From positions 1,488,001-1,552,000 of the forward strand of contig NC_085891.1 of assembly GCF_035222375.1 (NCBI RefSeq): 64,000 nucleotides of DNA. The letters are read 5' to 3'. This document shows positions 35,458 to 47,304 of this stretch, piece by piece (the stretch's first letter is position 1; each line of letters starts with the position of its first letter). The stretch comes from Podospora pseudocomata. Taxonomy: Eukaryota; Ascomycota; Sordariomycetes; Sordariales; Podosporaceae. A program made the position numbers and the translations under genes. Under the pieces are notes generated by a model. That model ran no database searches. It was not told the DNA's origin and saw only the letters and a list, made by a program, of their open reading frames with translations.

Positions 35458-36702
35458 ATGGCCGCCACTACCGCCACGCCCGACCTGCCCATCCTGCCTC
35501 CCGAGGACAGCCACCTCACGGCCAAGTTTGGCAGGGAGACGGCCAACTACTTTTCCGGGTCACCGCTCAACAGGCTTTCCTTTCTTCGGACTGACCATGC
35601 TTTTCTCGCGCCGGCGTTCAAGCACCCGTCTGCTAGCTTTTTGCTGTTGGACAGTCTGGCTCCGCTGGTGAAGAAGGATGACACGACTCAGCTGGCGTTT
35701 GTTTCGCTGGGGGAGATTAGGGACGGGTTAGGGGGGGAGGATATTTTTGAGAAGACGGAGGAGGAGCTGGTGAGGGAGTTCAACAGTGAAGATGAAGAGC
35801 GGATTGTTGTTTTTCTTGGGATGGATGAGAGGGGTGTTTTGGGTGGTCATGGGGGACAACAGGGTGGGGAGAGGTTTAGGTATAAGGATTTTGAGGGGGT
35901 GCCGTATTTTGCGGTTGATGTATCCAGGTGGGAGGGGAAGGAGGGATTGAGTGAGAAACTGGAAAAGGAGAGGGGTGCGATGTTTTACGGGGGAGGGCCG
36001 AGGCATATGGGGCTTGTGGCTGGTCAGGCGGCTATGTATGGGTATGCGAGGGCGTTGGTTGATTGGAATGCGAGGACGCCGTTTTGTGCGCAGTGTGGGC
36101 AGAGGACGTTGAGTGTGAATGCGGGGACGAAGAGGGTTTGTCCGCCTACTGATAGGGGGGTGGAGAGGAAGGCTTGTGCGACGAGGGGGACGGTGAGTAA
36201 CCACTCTTTTCCCAGGACGGATCCGACGGTTATTATGGCGATTGTTAGTGCGGATGGGTCGAAGGTGCTTTTGGGGAGGCAGAGGAGGTGGCCGAAGTAT
36301 TGGTATTCTACACTGGCGGGGTTTCAGGAGCCGGGGGAGAGTATCGAGGAGGCGGTTAGGAGGGAGGTTTGGGAGGAGAGTGGGGTCCAGGTTGGGAGGG
36401 TGGTGCTGCATAGTAGTCAGCCGTGGCCTTTTCCGGCGAGTTTGATGATTGGGGCTGTTGGGCAGGCGCTTCCTGGGGAGGGGGAGAAGATTTATCTGGG
36501 ACATGATGCTGAGTTGGAGAGCGCGAAGTGGTTTCCTATGGATGAGGTTAAGGAGGCATTGGCGAAGGGGACACATAATATGGGGGATGAGGTGCCGAAG
36601 GAGTATGTTGAGGGGGCGTTGAGGTTGCCGCCGCAGACGGCGATTGCGAATAGGTTGATTAATTCGGTGGTGGAGGGGTGGTGGGTTGCGTCGAAGATGT
36701 AG
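35458..36702 (+). CDS. NADH diphosphatase, Nudix family (NPY1/NUDT12 type)
   Basis: Hydrolyses NADH and related dinucleotides to NMNH and AMP, probably for cofactor turnover in peroxisomes. A single exon encodes 414 residues. I chose the ATG at 35458 (AAAATGG) after a CT/CA-rich leader. An N-terminal domain is followed by a zinc ribbon starting FCAQCGQRT with two later cysteines. The SFPRTDPTVI segment is typical of the family. The Nudix box at residues 288-310 (GFQEPGESIEEAVRREVWEE, then SGV) has every catalytic residue. The C-terminus is SKM, a permitted variant of the peroxisomal PTS1 signal; yeast Npy1 is likewise peroxisomal. From about residue 60 on, codons become G/T-ending (GGG, AGG, GTG), unlike the C-ending first part. 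Confidence 0.93.
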   Translation: MAATTATPDLPILPPEDSHLTAKFGRETANYFSGSPLNRLSFLRTDHAFLAPAFKHPSASFLLLDSLAPLVKKDDTTQLAFVSLGEIRDGLGGEDIFEKTEEELVREFNSEDEERIVVFLGMDERGVLGGHGGQQGGERFRYKDFEGVPYFAVDVSRWEGKEGLSEKLEKERGAMFYGGGPRHMGLVAGQAAMYGYARALVDWNARTPFCAQCGQRTLSVNAGTKRVCPPTDRGVERKACATRGTVSNHSFPRTDPTVIMAIVSADGSKVLLGRQRRWPKYWYSTLAGFQEPGESIEEAVRREVWEESGVQVGRVVLHSSQPWPFPASLMIGAVGQALPGEGEKIYLGHDAELESAKWFPMDEVKEALAKGTHNMGDEVPKEYVEGALRLPPQTAIANRLINSVVEGWWVASKM

Positions 36703-37759
36703 ATAGAGGTCGTGTTTGGTCATGTTTTGGCATAGCGAGCACTGAATAGAGATCATTTTTGCTTGACTACGTGTATGGCCATCAAGGGTGATGTTCAGCA
36801 GTAGGACGTAGAGCCCACCTAAGACACCGGTAAAGTTGGCGCGCGGGCGCTTAGAATTCTCTCTATCGAGTCTCCCTATCCTCTCTTGAGCTTTCAAGCT
36901 TGATGGCCCGGAGATCTTGCACAAGCTGTCAGTAACCACAATGGCTTTGCAAAGAAATGTTGGAAGCCTCCATCACCAGTCAACGAAAACCATGCGAACG
37001 CGGTCTGGCTCCAAAAGGAAACAATGACAGAGGTAAATCCATTCTCCTCTAGCACTCAATATGACCAACATGGCGTAGAAAAGCCATCCATATCGGTTGA
37101 TTTTATGGTGCGAATTTAAGTGTAAGGAGAAAAAAGAAAATCTCAAAAGTGAGCCGTCACATTCTGACCCAAGTACATAATTGAGGTGAGCGGTGAGCGG
37201 TGGCAGAATTGAGGGCAGTGGGGTTCTTTTCAGAGGTTCAATACTCAGCATACGCACTGACCACATCCACGATGAAGGCAGGAACGAAGTAGGTCTTACT
37301 CAGCGCTTTCCTCATCGTGAACAATTTACGTGGATGGGCCAAGATGAGATGTCATGCTCCTTAAAATCCGCCTGCATTTCTCCTCTTGCAATCTTATCTC
37401 TCATTTGACAACAGTGACTCTACATCCATCAATCTAGTCTATACCGCCTGCAGTTGGGCCTGCATTGCGGCTGTGCCACCCTGCTGCAGTGCGATTAGTA
37501 GGACGATATCCTTCTGCATGGTACTTCTTCGGCCAACGAAGGTTTAGCTGGAACCCCTGCCCACCATGCTCGAAGCAACAAGACAGGATACCTTACTGCA
37601 TATGGGGATGGGCGAGCGGCCCAATAGGCAGACCAACTGCTTATCCCACCCTTCTGAGCTCTTATACCTAACACCTATGGAACCCCGCTCCCAGTCCTAT
37701 GATTCTTCGTCCTTGGTATCTTTCCTTCAGTCTGCTGGTTCCTCATATCCTCCGTCAAC
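36703..37759. other. Intergenic, upstream of the STAND gene
   Basis: This 1.1-kb gap lies between the NADH diphosphatase stop and the start of the STAND gene. It should contain the STAND promoter. Frames in it are short and without similarity. I see no repeat. Confidence 0.5.
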
Positions 37760-40700
37760 ATGGAGAAACCTGTGCCAGTCGTCAAGGTGGAGGGCATCCA
37801 AACCCAGAGCAAGATTGACCAAATGTGGCAGGAGGCGCTGGTCACTTTCAGAAGTCTGACAGGGAAGAACCTCCATGATGTAGCGCCAGCGTCGTCAGAA
37901 GAACTCAGGAAGATTATCGAAGCCCGTGCCAAAGAGCAAGACACCGAAGAGTTCAAGAACAGATCAAAGGCCCGGGAGAGAGGGTTGAGGATCTTGGCAT
38001 GCATCAACAAGTTCGGCGAAGCTGCTGTGCAAGGCGTTTCCACGGTGGGTCATCGTTTCTCAAAGCATTCTTCTGGAGTGCTAACTGTTGGTTTCTAGGT
38101 GTTTGGCGGAGCCGATATATGCTTCAAGGGCCTTTCTCTGTTGCTGGAACTGCCCAAGAAGATGAAGGAGTTTCATGAGGTTGTCGACAAGATCTTCATC
38201 CGTATTGCCCCGATTCTCCAGGGCTTCAAAGTCTATGCGAGGGGAGAGCAGATCCAAGCCATGGATGAAGACTTGATCATCTCGATCCACAAGGTCATGA
38301 TTGCCCTTGTCACGATATGCGCTACGGCTCTCAACATTGAGCATGCTCGAAAATGGGAGAGGTTCAAGAACTTTACCAAGCGTGCTTTGTGTGACGACAC
38401 AGAACTGGACGAGGAGCTGGAAAAATTTCAGATGCTTGTGGAAGGGCAGCAGCATGTGCAGGGGGCTGTAACGTTGGTGGAACTCCTCGACGTCAAGGCT
38501 ACGGTTGTCGCGAATCTGAAAGTGACGAACGAAATCAACTCTGACATCAAAGGCATCAAAGACAGAGTGCAGAAAAAGGAGGCGGAAAGCTCCAAGCAGA
38601 CCCTGCTCACCAAAATCAAGTATGCACTTGGTATTGACCCCAAGGACCCTGATACCTCGAAAGCTACGTTTGAAGACTATCTTAAGAAAAGGGCCCCGGG
38701 GACAGGAAGCTGGTTCAAGCCTATGACTGATTATCAGGGCTGGGTAGACACGAACGCTTCTGCTCAAGAGACCAGCTCCTTCTTGCTCCTGACAGGAGGT
38801 CAAGGGTTCGGCAAATCCTTCTCCGTGGCTTCCATTATCGATGACCTAAACCAGCGAACCTCAACTCCTGCCGCCATCACACAGACTCACCGTTCCCTGA
38901 TCGGCTTTTACTTTTTCCCCGCCCGAAGCGGGAAAGCAGGAGACGAACAATACCCGGTCGAGATGGCACTCAAGTCTATCGCCATTCAGCTCGCTGAGCA
39001 AGACGAGGTCTACGCAAAAAGCATTGGTGAACTCGACCAGCTCAAGGATGCAAAACCCTCGAAGCTATGGGATGCTTTGAGACTGGGTTCGCCGATGCCG
39101 AGAACCACACATTTCATACTACTCGACGCTCTAGACAACCTTCTCCCCCCAGAACAGGACGAGTTGCTGAAGGTTTTCCAAGCTGTCCCAAGGACTGGCA
39201 CGAATGGAAGCTCCATAAGGGTCCTCGCTACTGGAGCGAGCTCTATATTTGAAGTTTTCCAGGCGACGGAAAACCTGTCAGTGCGAGAAGTCAAAGCTGA
39301 CCGTACAACAATGGAATCCGAATTTCGCCACTACATCCGACACAGACTTCAGGCTCCCATCATGTTGCCCGGCCCTGACTTGTCGGAGAAGAGAGAAGGC
39401 ATTGAGAACAAGATCATGCATAGCGAATGCAGTTTCCAGACGATCCAGGCCACACTTGGTGCGGCTGAAAGTTACATTGCATCCAGTAAAAGTGACGAGG
39501 AGCTTAACAAACTCTTGGATGACTCAACCCGAGATACCAGTGTATTATTGGTTGATACTGTAGAGAAACTTCAAGCTGGATTGGATGTTGGGCAGATTGG
39601 CTGGGTCAATGAACTGTTGATGTGGGTGCTTTTTGGGGAACAGTCGCTAACTATCCCCCAACTGGAGGCCGCCTTTGTAAGACCCAACCGAGAGACTAGA
39701 GTTTCTCACTTGCTGACCCATCTCTTGTTTTAGTTCCTTCGTGGCAAGTCCCTCCCAATCCAAGGCCTCGAAAACTTCATCAACAGCAGGCTGAAGAAGC
39801 TCATCACCAGTGGGCCCCAGGGTATATCTCCAGTAGATGACAATCTTGACAAGGTCATCACCAAACCGAGGGAGCTTTCACAGGGTGGCCCTGACAACAA
39901 AACAATCAGCCTGGAGATAAAAATCAACAACGCCAGCATCTCTACCGTCCAACGCTTTCTGTGGGACCTTACCAAGTTCTCAACTTTGGATGGCTTCAGT
40001 TTTAAAGCTGATGATGCGGCCGCCCAGATCGCTCAATCGCGAGGCATCATCAGAGTCAACAAGACCGACGCTTCTCTTGCAATTGTTGAATCCTTCTTTA
40101 AGTTCCTTAAAGATGACCCAAGCGAGAAATCAGAGAGCATCAGGCAATATCTGATCGACTATCTGGCAGATCACCTTCGAACTCTCCGTACAGCTGAGGG
40201 TGACGACAAGCTAACTCCTAGCGAAGCAGGCAGTATCGGAAAGCGTATATTTGAGCTTTTCGACTACCCGGATGCCTCCTTGAAGAAACACTGGGACTTC
40301 TTCAATTCTAATTGGGAATTCATTGAAGAGCGCAATATGAGCGAATTTTGGGAATGGATTCAAATGGATACGACACTCGCCGAACTTTCTGGCAAGGAAA
40401 GAGACCACATCGTTGAACTCAAGAAAGATGTGAGGTGGGAACGTAAGCTGCTCAAACCGACAATGAAGATGGTGGCGAAGATGTGGCTTCGCGAGCGCGG
40501 AAACGACGTGTACTACCTTTTGGCGTGGATCAAGCGGGCCCTCATTCGAATAGTACGTGGCCCCTGCTCAGAGATGTTCATGAGAATTGATCACTGACGC
40601 TATAAACAGAAACAGGAGGACAACCGTGCAGCAACCAAAGCCTCAAAATCCCCGGAGACAACCTCGTTGTCCAATACTGCCAAGCCTCCCGCGACTGCTG

Positions 40701-43009
40701 GCCCTCTTACACCTTCCGAAACCGCCACGTCCAACACGGATACACCGGCTTCTACTGCCGATTCTGACGTGCCTGATAGGCCTGCGAGCCCTTCTCCTTC
40801 TAGCACTTCCACTGAGGAGGAGTTCGACCCCCCTGTAAAGGTTGATATCACAGAGGCAGCGAGGTGGTGCCAAGAGATACTTGAACTCAAAGACGAAGAG
40901 CTAGACTCGCTGTGGTACGAGCGTCTTGGTCAAACGTACAAGGATTCATATCCGGTGAGCTTCAAAGACGCGATCGAGCAATATCGAAAGGCCGAGAAGT
41001 GCTCCAGTCCATATCCGTCATGGGAGGTTCTGATTGGGTTGTCATACTCCTTACTCGCCGTTAGTTCGGCGAACTTCGACGAGGCACGTGCAATTCACGA
41101 CCGGGCGATGAACCTTTACAAAGATTCTCCTTTTGTCAGTATCGAGCAGAAGGTCTCTCAGCTTAAAGACTTGGCGTGGTGGTACGACAACTACAAAGAA
41201 CCGGAGAAAGCCCTTGAGGTCTTGGAGGAAGTACTTGTCTTGGCGCCTGAACACGGGGAGGCCCAGAACGACATCATGAGCCTACTAATTAAGCTGGAAA
41301 GAGAGGGGGAATTGCACGAATTGGTGTCGAAAACAGCGGCGTCCAAGGAAGCGGCGGGTAAAGAGGCCGACAAGGGGCTGACACCACTTGGGTCCCTCGT
41401 TAAGGCAGTTGCTATGAGTAACGCATGGAGCCGCGCGGATCCTCTCTTCTGGAGAATAATCTCCATACTTGAAGCCACTGGCAGCTTGGAAGATCTGATG
41501 GGGGCGCTCGATGCGGGTATTTCTTTGTCCAAAGGCGACAAGGAGAATGAGTATCTTCAATCTGTCCTCATTACTTACAAGGGAATGGTCCATATGCATC
41601 GCTCGGGATCTGGGGATATCCACCATGTGATGGAATGTTGTGAACTTGCCCGGAAACTTGCGCACGAAAGATTGAGCCGGACTATGCCATGGTGGACCGA
41701 TCGGATATACGGCAAAACCACGGTGTTGGCTGACAGGTTTCACTTTAACCAAGCCAGTGGGAAAGGAAGACTTCCTGGAAGCACGGCATTGACGACCGAG
41801 GATCACGTCGAAGCCCTTAGGAAATCGATGACTGAGTTTGAGAAGAGTCTCCGTGACCGCTTCGACGTCCAGCTCTCCATAGCTAAGAGCTACTTGGCTG
41901 CGTATTATGCGCTCAAGTCACCGCAAAACCTCGAGGAGTCGAGGAGGGTCTTCGCTTCAGATATGGTACGGGTGACGAACATGCTCTCTGACGGGAACAA
42001 GCACAACGACGCGGACAGCTTGAGGCAGCTGAGCGCCATCCTGCTGCATACCGGGAATGTTCAGAATTCGTTGGCTTGCATGCGGCTGGTGCCGCCTGAT
42101 ATCACCAACGGGAGTGCTGCATCTACCGCCAAAGTGCTGACTCGACTGCTCTGCCCGGAGGGCGGCCCTCCAAAGGAAGGAAGTGTCGCTCACAGGGTTC
42201 TATCCTCGTTTGACAGCAACTCGAAAAACATGTTCTATATACGAAGTGACATGATTACGACGGTGAACGACCTGATGGACAAGCTTATTGACGGGCGGTC
42301 TGCTTCTCTTGCCGAGGCAGAAAAAGAGAAAGAGGAAGAGGACGTCGACGCGACACTGGCGCGGCTCCGCACGGTGAGGGATGCGTTGCATATATACGGG
42401 TATCGGGACTGCGAAGGATGCATAGGGTCGAACGGGCGGACGTGGGACTTTGAGAATGATTTTTATGCGTGCCGGTATTGTTATGACTTGTTTCTTTGCA
42501 GGCCCTGTCTTGATGCGCTCAAGAAGGCGGATCCGAACAAGCCGCAGCCGTTTTGTAGTCCGGGGCATGACTGGGTTTGGTTGCCGAAGTGGACGGTGGA
42601 GAGCTGGATAGAGGGTTTTGAGGGGAAGGTGAGGGTGCCGAAGTGGGAAGAAGGGGAGAAGTCGGGGGGTTGTTGGGTGGAGGGGGACGAAGTGGTTGCT
42701 TTTGGGAAGTGGTTGGAGGGGGTGTTGAAGCCGTGGGGGATTGGGAAGGAGTGGGAGGCTGAGGTGAAGTGGGATGTGGAGAGGGGGGAGGAGAGTTTTG
42801 TTGATGAGATGTTGTATGATGGGTTGCTTAAGGCTGGGCTTGAGGCGCAGGCTGAGGAGGAGAAGGAAAAGGAGGAGAAGGAGGGCGGGGTGAGTGGGGG
42901 GAAGGTTGATGGGTTAGAGAACGGGGGGAAGATGACGGTGGGGACGGTGATGATGGAGAAAGTGGCGGTTGAGAAGGTTGCTGTCCAGGAGGTTACTGAG
43001 AGGAGTTGA
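37760..43009 (+). CDS. STAND/NLR-type protein: Goodbye-NACHT-TPR with C-terminal ZZ-like zinc cluster
   Basis: Fungal NOD-like receptor architecture, presumed to act in non-self recognition or cell-death signalling by analogy with HET-family STAND proteins. Exons are 37760-38044, 38099-39676, 39734-40552 and 40610-43009 (1,693 residues). Residues about 15-140 match the fungal Goodbye domain (IDQMWQEALVTFRSLTGKNL, then FGGADICFKGLSLLLELPKK). The NACHT NTPase has Walker A GGQGFGKS at 328-335 and Walker B FILLDALDNL with D438. An S/T/P-rich linker lies near 905-955. Helical TPR-like repeats then run to about 1450. At 1495-1547 is a Cys/His cluster (C-x2-C-x16-C-x2-C-x5-C-x2-C-x15-C-x3-H) of ZZ type, followed by a Trp-rich, acidic tail. 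The reading frame is intact. The repeats do not look nearly identical to each other, unlike fast-evolving HET alleles. Confidence 0.85.
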
Positions 43010-45425
43010 CGATGGCAGGGGATTGCTGCGTAGTTAGGTTTGTAGCTTTTTTCCAGCTTTTGGATTATACCCTTCATATTTCGATCACCAGCTATCATGC
43101 GACATCTTCACATTGATGAATATGAACAGCGATTCTTTTGCCATATTACCATCAAACCAACTACGTTCTTGAACCTGGCTGATCCCTTCATCTTATCCGC
43201 ACCTTGAAACCATGCAAAAAACTTATTACGCATCCATAGCTTCAAGGAACCGAGTTTGAAGTCCAGCCTTGTCATCCCTCATTCTGGACAGTTATTGGAT
43301 GACAGGGTGTCAGAAGGCATGAAGAAGTGCGAAAACTCCGGAAATCGCCGGCCTGCTGTCAATGAGCGAGTCTGTCAGCAAGGAAAGCTTGGGTACCTTC
43401 CTGTTTAGGGGACAAGATTCGAGATTGGGAGGGGATTGGGCTTTGGGGTTCATGATGGCCAATAGCTAGAATCTTTGTTGACCATGGGCTTTCTGGCTGA
43501 CACTTATTTGAACATGGAGGAGTTCATGGTTGAACCGCGTCATCATATCTGGGAGCAGCTTTTCGAGCGATGCGGGCGATTCACATATAGCAAGTTGGGT
43601 GATTACTGGGTGATGTTGGGTCAAGAGTAATGAGTTGGCGCGTAGGTTGCATATAACCGTGTTTTCTTTGGCACCTGGTGGTCAATAGATATCACGACGG
43701 TGCACTGTGTCGACTGCTAGGTAGATAGACGGCCGGTTGGGAAAGATTCGCGGGCCGTTGGATGATGGATGGTGGCGGGCGTCGCTGGGTAGGTACCTCT
43801 CTGTTGAATGATGGGGCGGACGGATGCTACCCCTTTTTTTCTTTCACGCCTATGGGATGGAGAAACGACAGATTGTTCCGCGTCTGCATATGCAGGTACA
43901 GCTTGAGTGCTTGCAGATTTTCTATGACGTCTAACTTGGAACTGCGGCATGTGCCTCGGAGGCTGTGATTCCCATTTTTTGAGCATGCGTGATGTGGTGT
44001 GGAATCGAGGCGCTTGGACGCCACTACCTTACGTACATGTGGCCGGGAGACTAACCCTGAAACAAACACCAGGTGTATGTAGAGCCTGGTGCTAGGTCCG
44101 GAGGTTGGGTATTCGGAACTGGACCGGAGGGGAGGGTGGCTGGGAAGATTTGAACATGGTAGGGGAAACCGGAAGTTGGGTTGGTTACCAAGGGAAGATT
44201 GGGTAGTTGAGGGAGAAGAGCCGCACTGTATAACCTGCTGGGTCAGAAGAGGTGATGTTGGCGATAGAGGATGGGAGGTCGGAAGCTAGGTGGTCTTTTG
44301 TGCGCCGTGCCGCACCGTGAGCTCGAGATTTCTTTGGGGATGTCGGTTTGACGAAGAGGCACCACGAAGATATGAGTTATCAGAAGAAGAGAGACGTAGA
44401 AGAAGCCTTACCTGTGCTTCCAGGTTGAGGTGGTGTAGGGCTGTTTCCCGGGGATCCCCGGTTCCTGAATGACAGCGGGGGTGGCCCCTGAAAGCTTGGG
44501 TACCTAGCGGCGGGTAGCGGGTGGGTCAATGCTTGGCAGTATCGTAGGTTTCCAACTTTGAGATGTTGGTTTCTCTTCTGTTGATCTCCAAACTCAGAGG
44601 CCGTTTCTCGACGCTAGTTCTGGCTAGCATGGTGCTTCCCGACGGCCTTTTTGGCTTCACTATGGCAGCGAAAAGCCAAGATGAAGTGGCGACTGGTAGG
44701 ATTGCATCGTTCGTACAGGCTGACGGCGCTAACTGATTACATGTGCACTTCTGTGGGGCTCTGCTCGTCAGCTCCTCTTCCTGTGTGTTGATTCCTTCCT
44801 CCATCACATTGTCAACACACACAGAGAACCGCGGTGGCCTGGGGGCTGAAAATCTGGGGAGAGGCAAAGCCCCTTTGGCCTTTTTTTTCTTGAAGAAGAG
44901 GAGACGAGGCGATTGGGGGCTTTCTCTGGTGTACTGAACTTGGTATCGCAAGCATGGTCGTACTTGACATACTACGTACGGACGTTAACTGGAACCAAAT
45001 CCGACGTTGTGTGAGATGCCCTGGTCTTGATTGATGGGCATCCTGAAGAACCTGGAAGACAAGGGCGTTTGATAAAATGGACGAGGAGCGGCGCGGTTTG
45101 TGGTTTGTGGTTGTGGTGGTTGCTGACACACTTTCCCTTTTCGATCTTAATCTCAAGAGGACCCCCTTCCAAGGCTCTGCTTACGATTTACGCCTTTTTT
45201 TCACTCCTGGTTTGTTTCTTTTCCTTTTTTGAATTGCTATCGCCAATTACACTCGTTCAATTCTCTCGTTATTTTCTTGTCTTTATGTTTTGACGTGACT
45301 GCAATCGCCGGGCAGGAAATACCGCAGTGATCATGAAAGCCTCATCTTCGCCAAGACATCGAGTATAGGCGACCAAATACGGGCGACATCATTCAAAAAG
45401 AGGGAAGAGGAGAAAAGGACACATC
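43010..45425. other. Intergenic, 2.4 kb
   Basis: This gap lies between the STAND gene and the Apple-domain gene. Open frames of up to 141 codons (44526-44951, minus) have no family character. The right end carries CT-rich leader sequence before the ATG at 45426. I see no tRNA, repeat family or transposase remains. Confidence 0.5.
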
Positions 45426-46580
45426 ATGGATTCACGACGGCCACCGCTGAATCCTCGAGACGAACTGCTTCAAGGCCACGGCATCGAGCTCGCCGAACGT
45501 CCACAGTTCACTGAACATGACACCCAGCCCGGCCTTGAGGTTGCCACCCACTCCACGCTTGAAGTGGCTCCAGGCACTGGGCCAGTTCCAATCGGTTCGC
45601 CTGTCACAGGCTTTGAGGATCTCAAGACATGGGAGAAGGTAGGAAACCTATCATTGGGATACGGCAAGGTGTTCGACAATACCAACAGCCCGCCGCCACC
45701 GCCAATACCAAACTATGGTTTTGGGGGACCACTGCCGATACCCGGGACGGAAATGGTGACACCGGGGATGCATAGGCCGAGTAGGCCCGGAACAGCATAT
45801 AGCAGTACGACTTCAAGAGGAGGGCCGAATGGGAGGGGCCAAGGCAGTGTTGATTCGGGCAACCCGTTTGTCACAGGGCCATCGCTGCCACCTTTGCCAG
45901 GCGAGGGACTCGACGGAAGAAGGAAAAGAGAGATGATATGCGGAGTCAAACGACAGTCATTTTGGATTATCCTTGCGACTGGGATATTTCTCGCCGTGAT
46001 AGCGATAGCAGCCGGTGTTGGTGTAGGAGTCTCGTTGGGAAACAAGAACTCCAAGGAAGCGTAAGTTTTCTCCTCCATCCTCGTTTTGTGCTGCATCAAA
46101 TTAATCTTTCCTAGACAACCACCAACACCATCACAATCTACCTCACCATCAACACCCGTTCGAACCCTCCCAGTACCCCTTTTCAACGCCTCCACCGTCA
46201 CGAACCCCGAGTCTACCAACAAGAGCGAGCTAATCCCCGCCGACATATCGTGCCCTGTTCAGAACCTCACTCTCTATTCTTCGCCTATGACCCCGTCAAA
46301 TGATCGAAAATTTCTACTGTTTTGTGGGAGGGATTACAATGTTGTTAATGGGGCGACGGATATGTATGATGTGAGAGTTGATACCATGGCGGAGTGTATA
46401 GATTCGTGTGCCAAACAGGAAGGGTGCGTCGGTTCCGGATGGGGGGAGCAGGGGGGGAAACATGTCTGCTATCTGAAGAGTCGGTTGGGGGAGCCGAATT
46501 TGGCGGGACATTGGATGTTTGCGGTGGAGGATACGGAGTTTAATGGGGGAGGGGACTTGCCTTTGCCTGGTGGGACATGA
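45426..46580 (+). CDS. Single-pass membrane protein with extracellular Apple/PAN-like domain
   Basis: Predicted type II membrane protein of unknown function. Two exons, 45426-46060 and 46115-46580, encode 366 residues. Residues 1-175 are cytosolic, rich in Pro, Gly and Ser, with a conserved-looking NPFVTGP segment. A hydrophobic helix follows at about 177-205 (SFWIILATGIFLAVIAIAAG). The extracellular part starts with a Thr/Ser/Pro stalk, likely glycosylated. It ends in a cysteine-patterned module (FCGRDYNVVNGATD, MAECIDSCAKQEGCVGSGW, HVCYLKS), which fits PAN/Apple folds that bind carbohydrate or protein. Such proteins are common and poorly studied in Sordariomycetes. No N-terminal signal peptide is seen; the internal helix would serve as anchor. 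Confidence 0.72.
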
Positions 46581-47304
46581 GAAGATGCGATCTTTCTATT
46601 TTGTTATTTTTCTGGATACCTCGGGAGATGGGGCGTTTGAGTGGTTTCAGGGATGAAGGAAAACAAGGCTCGAGGGAGGTCGTGGTGTCTAGTGTTTACT
46701 CTCTTGCGGGTTGCTTGTGGTCAAATGGATTGGATCGATGGGTGATGGGGTATGTTCAGGATACTATGACATATGAATTGATACCCTTCAAACTTCTTTT
46801 TGTATACTGTTAGGGGTGGTGACAGATAGTAAACCGAGGTGGTCAGGATTGTGGAGTTCTAGGCCCGTCACCAACACCGACGTCATAGGGCATTTTGATA
46901 GGACATCAAAGTCTAGACTCAGCGACGCCATCCCAACTGTCACACCGCCCAGAATCCATTGGCAAGCTCATGCAACGATACGACCCCGTATTTGGTTCCT
47001 TGGAAGCATCCATTGGACAAGCTCCATCCAAGATCAAACACGCTGTCTCGTCGCGCAAGTGGAGGGGCAGCTCCTGAAGCAAAGCAGCAAGAGTGGAGTG
47101 CGGGGTTCCCATGGTTGGCTTGCTCAACTTGCTCCAGGCAGGCGACGCACTCCACTGCGATCCATCACTGCCGTCCTCGACTTGACACTCATCCAGAGCT
47201 TCCGGCTGACTTTGAATCTTGTCCATTTCCCTCTCCTCTCCGACTTGATTGTCCCACACACACTCTCTCCATTAACCGCACATATCACCCCGCGAACAAC
47301 CAAC
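46581..47304. other. Intergenic, upstream of the Ybp-family gene
   Basis: This 724-bp gap holds the 3' flank of the Apple-domain gene and the leader of the Ybp-family gene. The Ybp frame stays open upstream to 46816, but that extension is low in complexity and ends in a typical CT/CA-rich leader, so I do not count it as coding. Confidence 0.5.

Noticed and set aside
35728-36939. 403-codon frame antisense to the NADH diphosphatase
   Set aside because: Arg/Pro/Leu-rich shadow created by G-rich sense codons; the sense frame has the clear family match.
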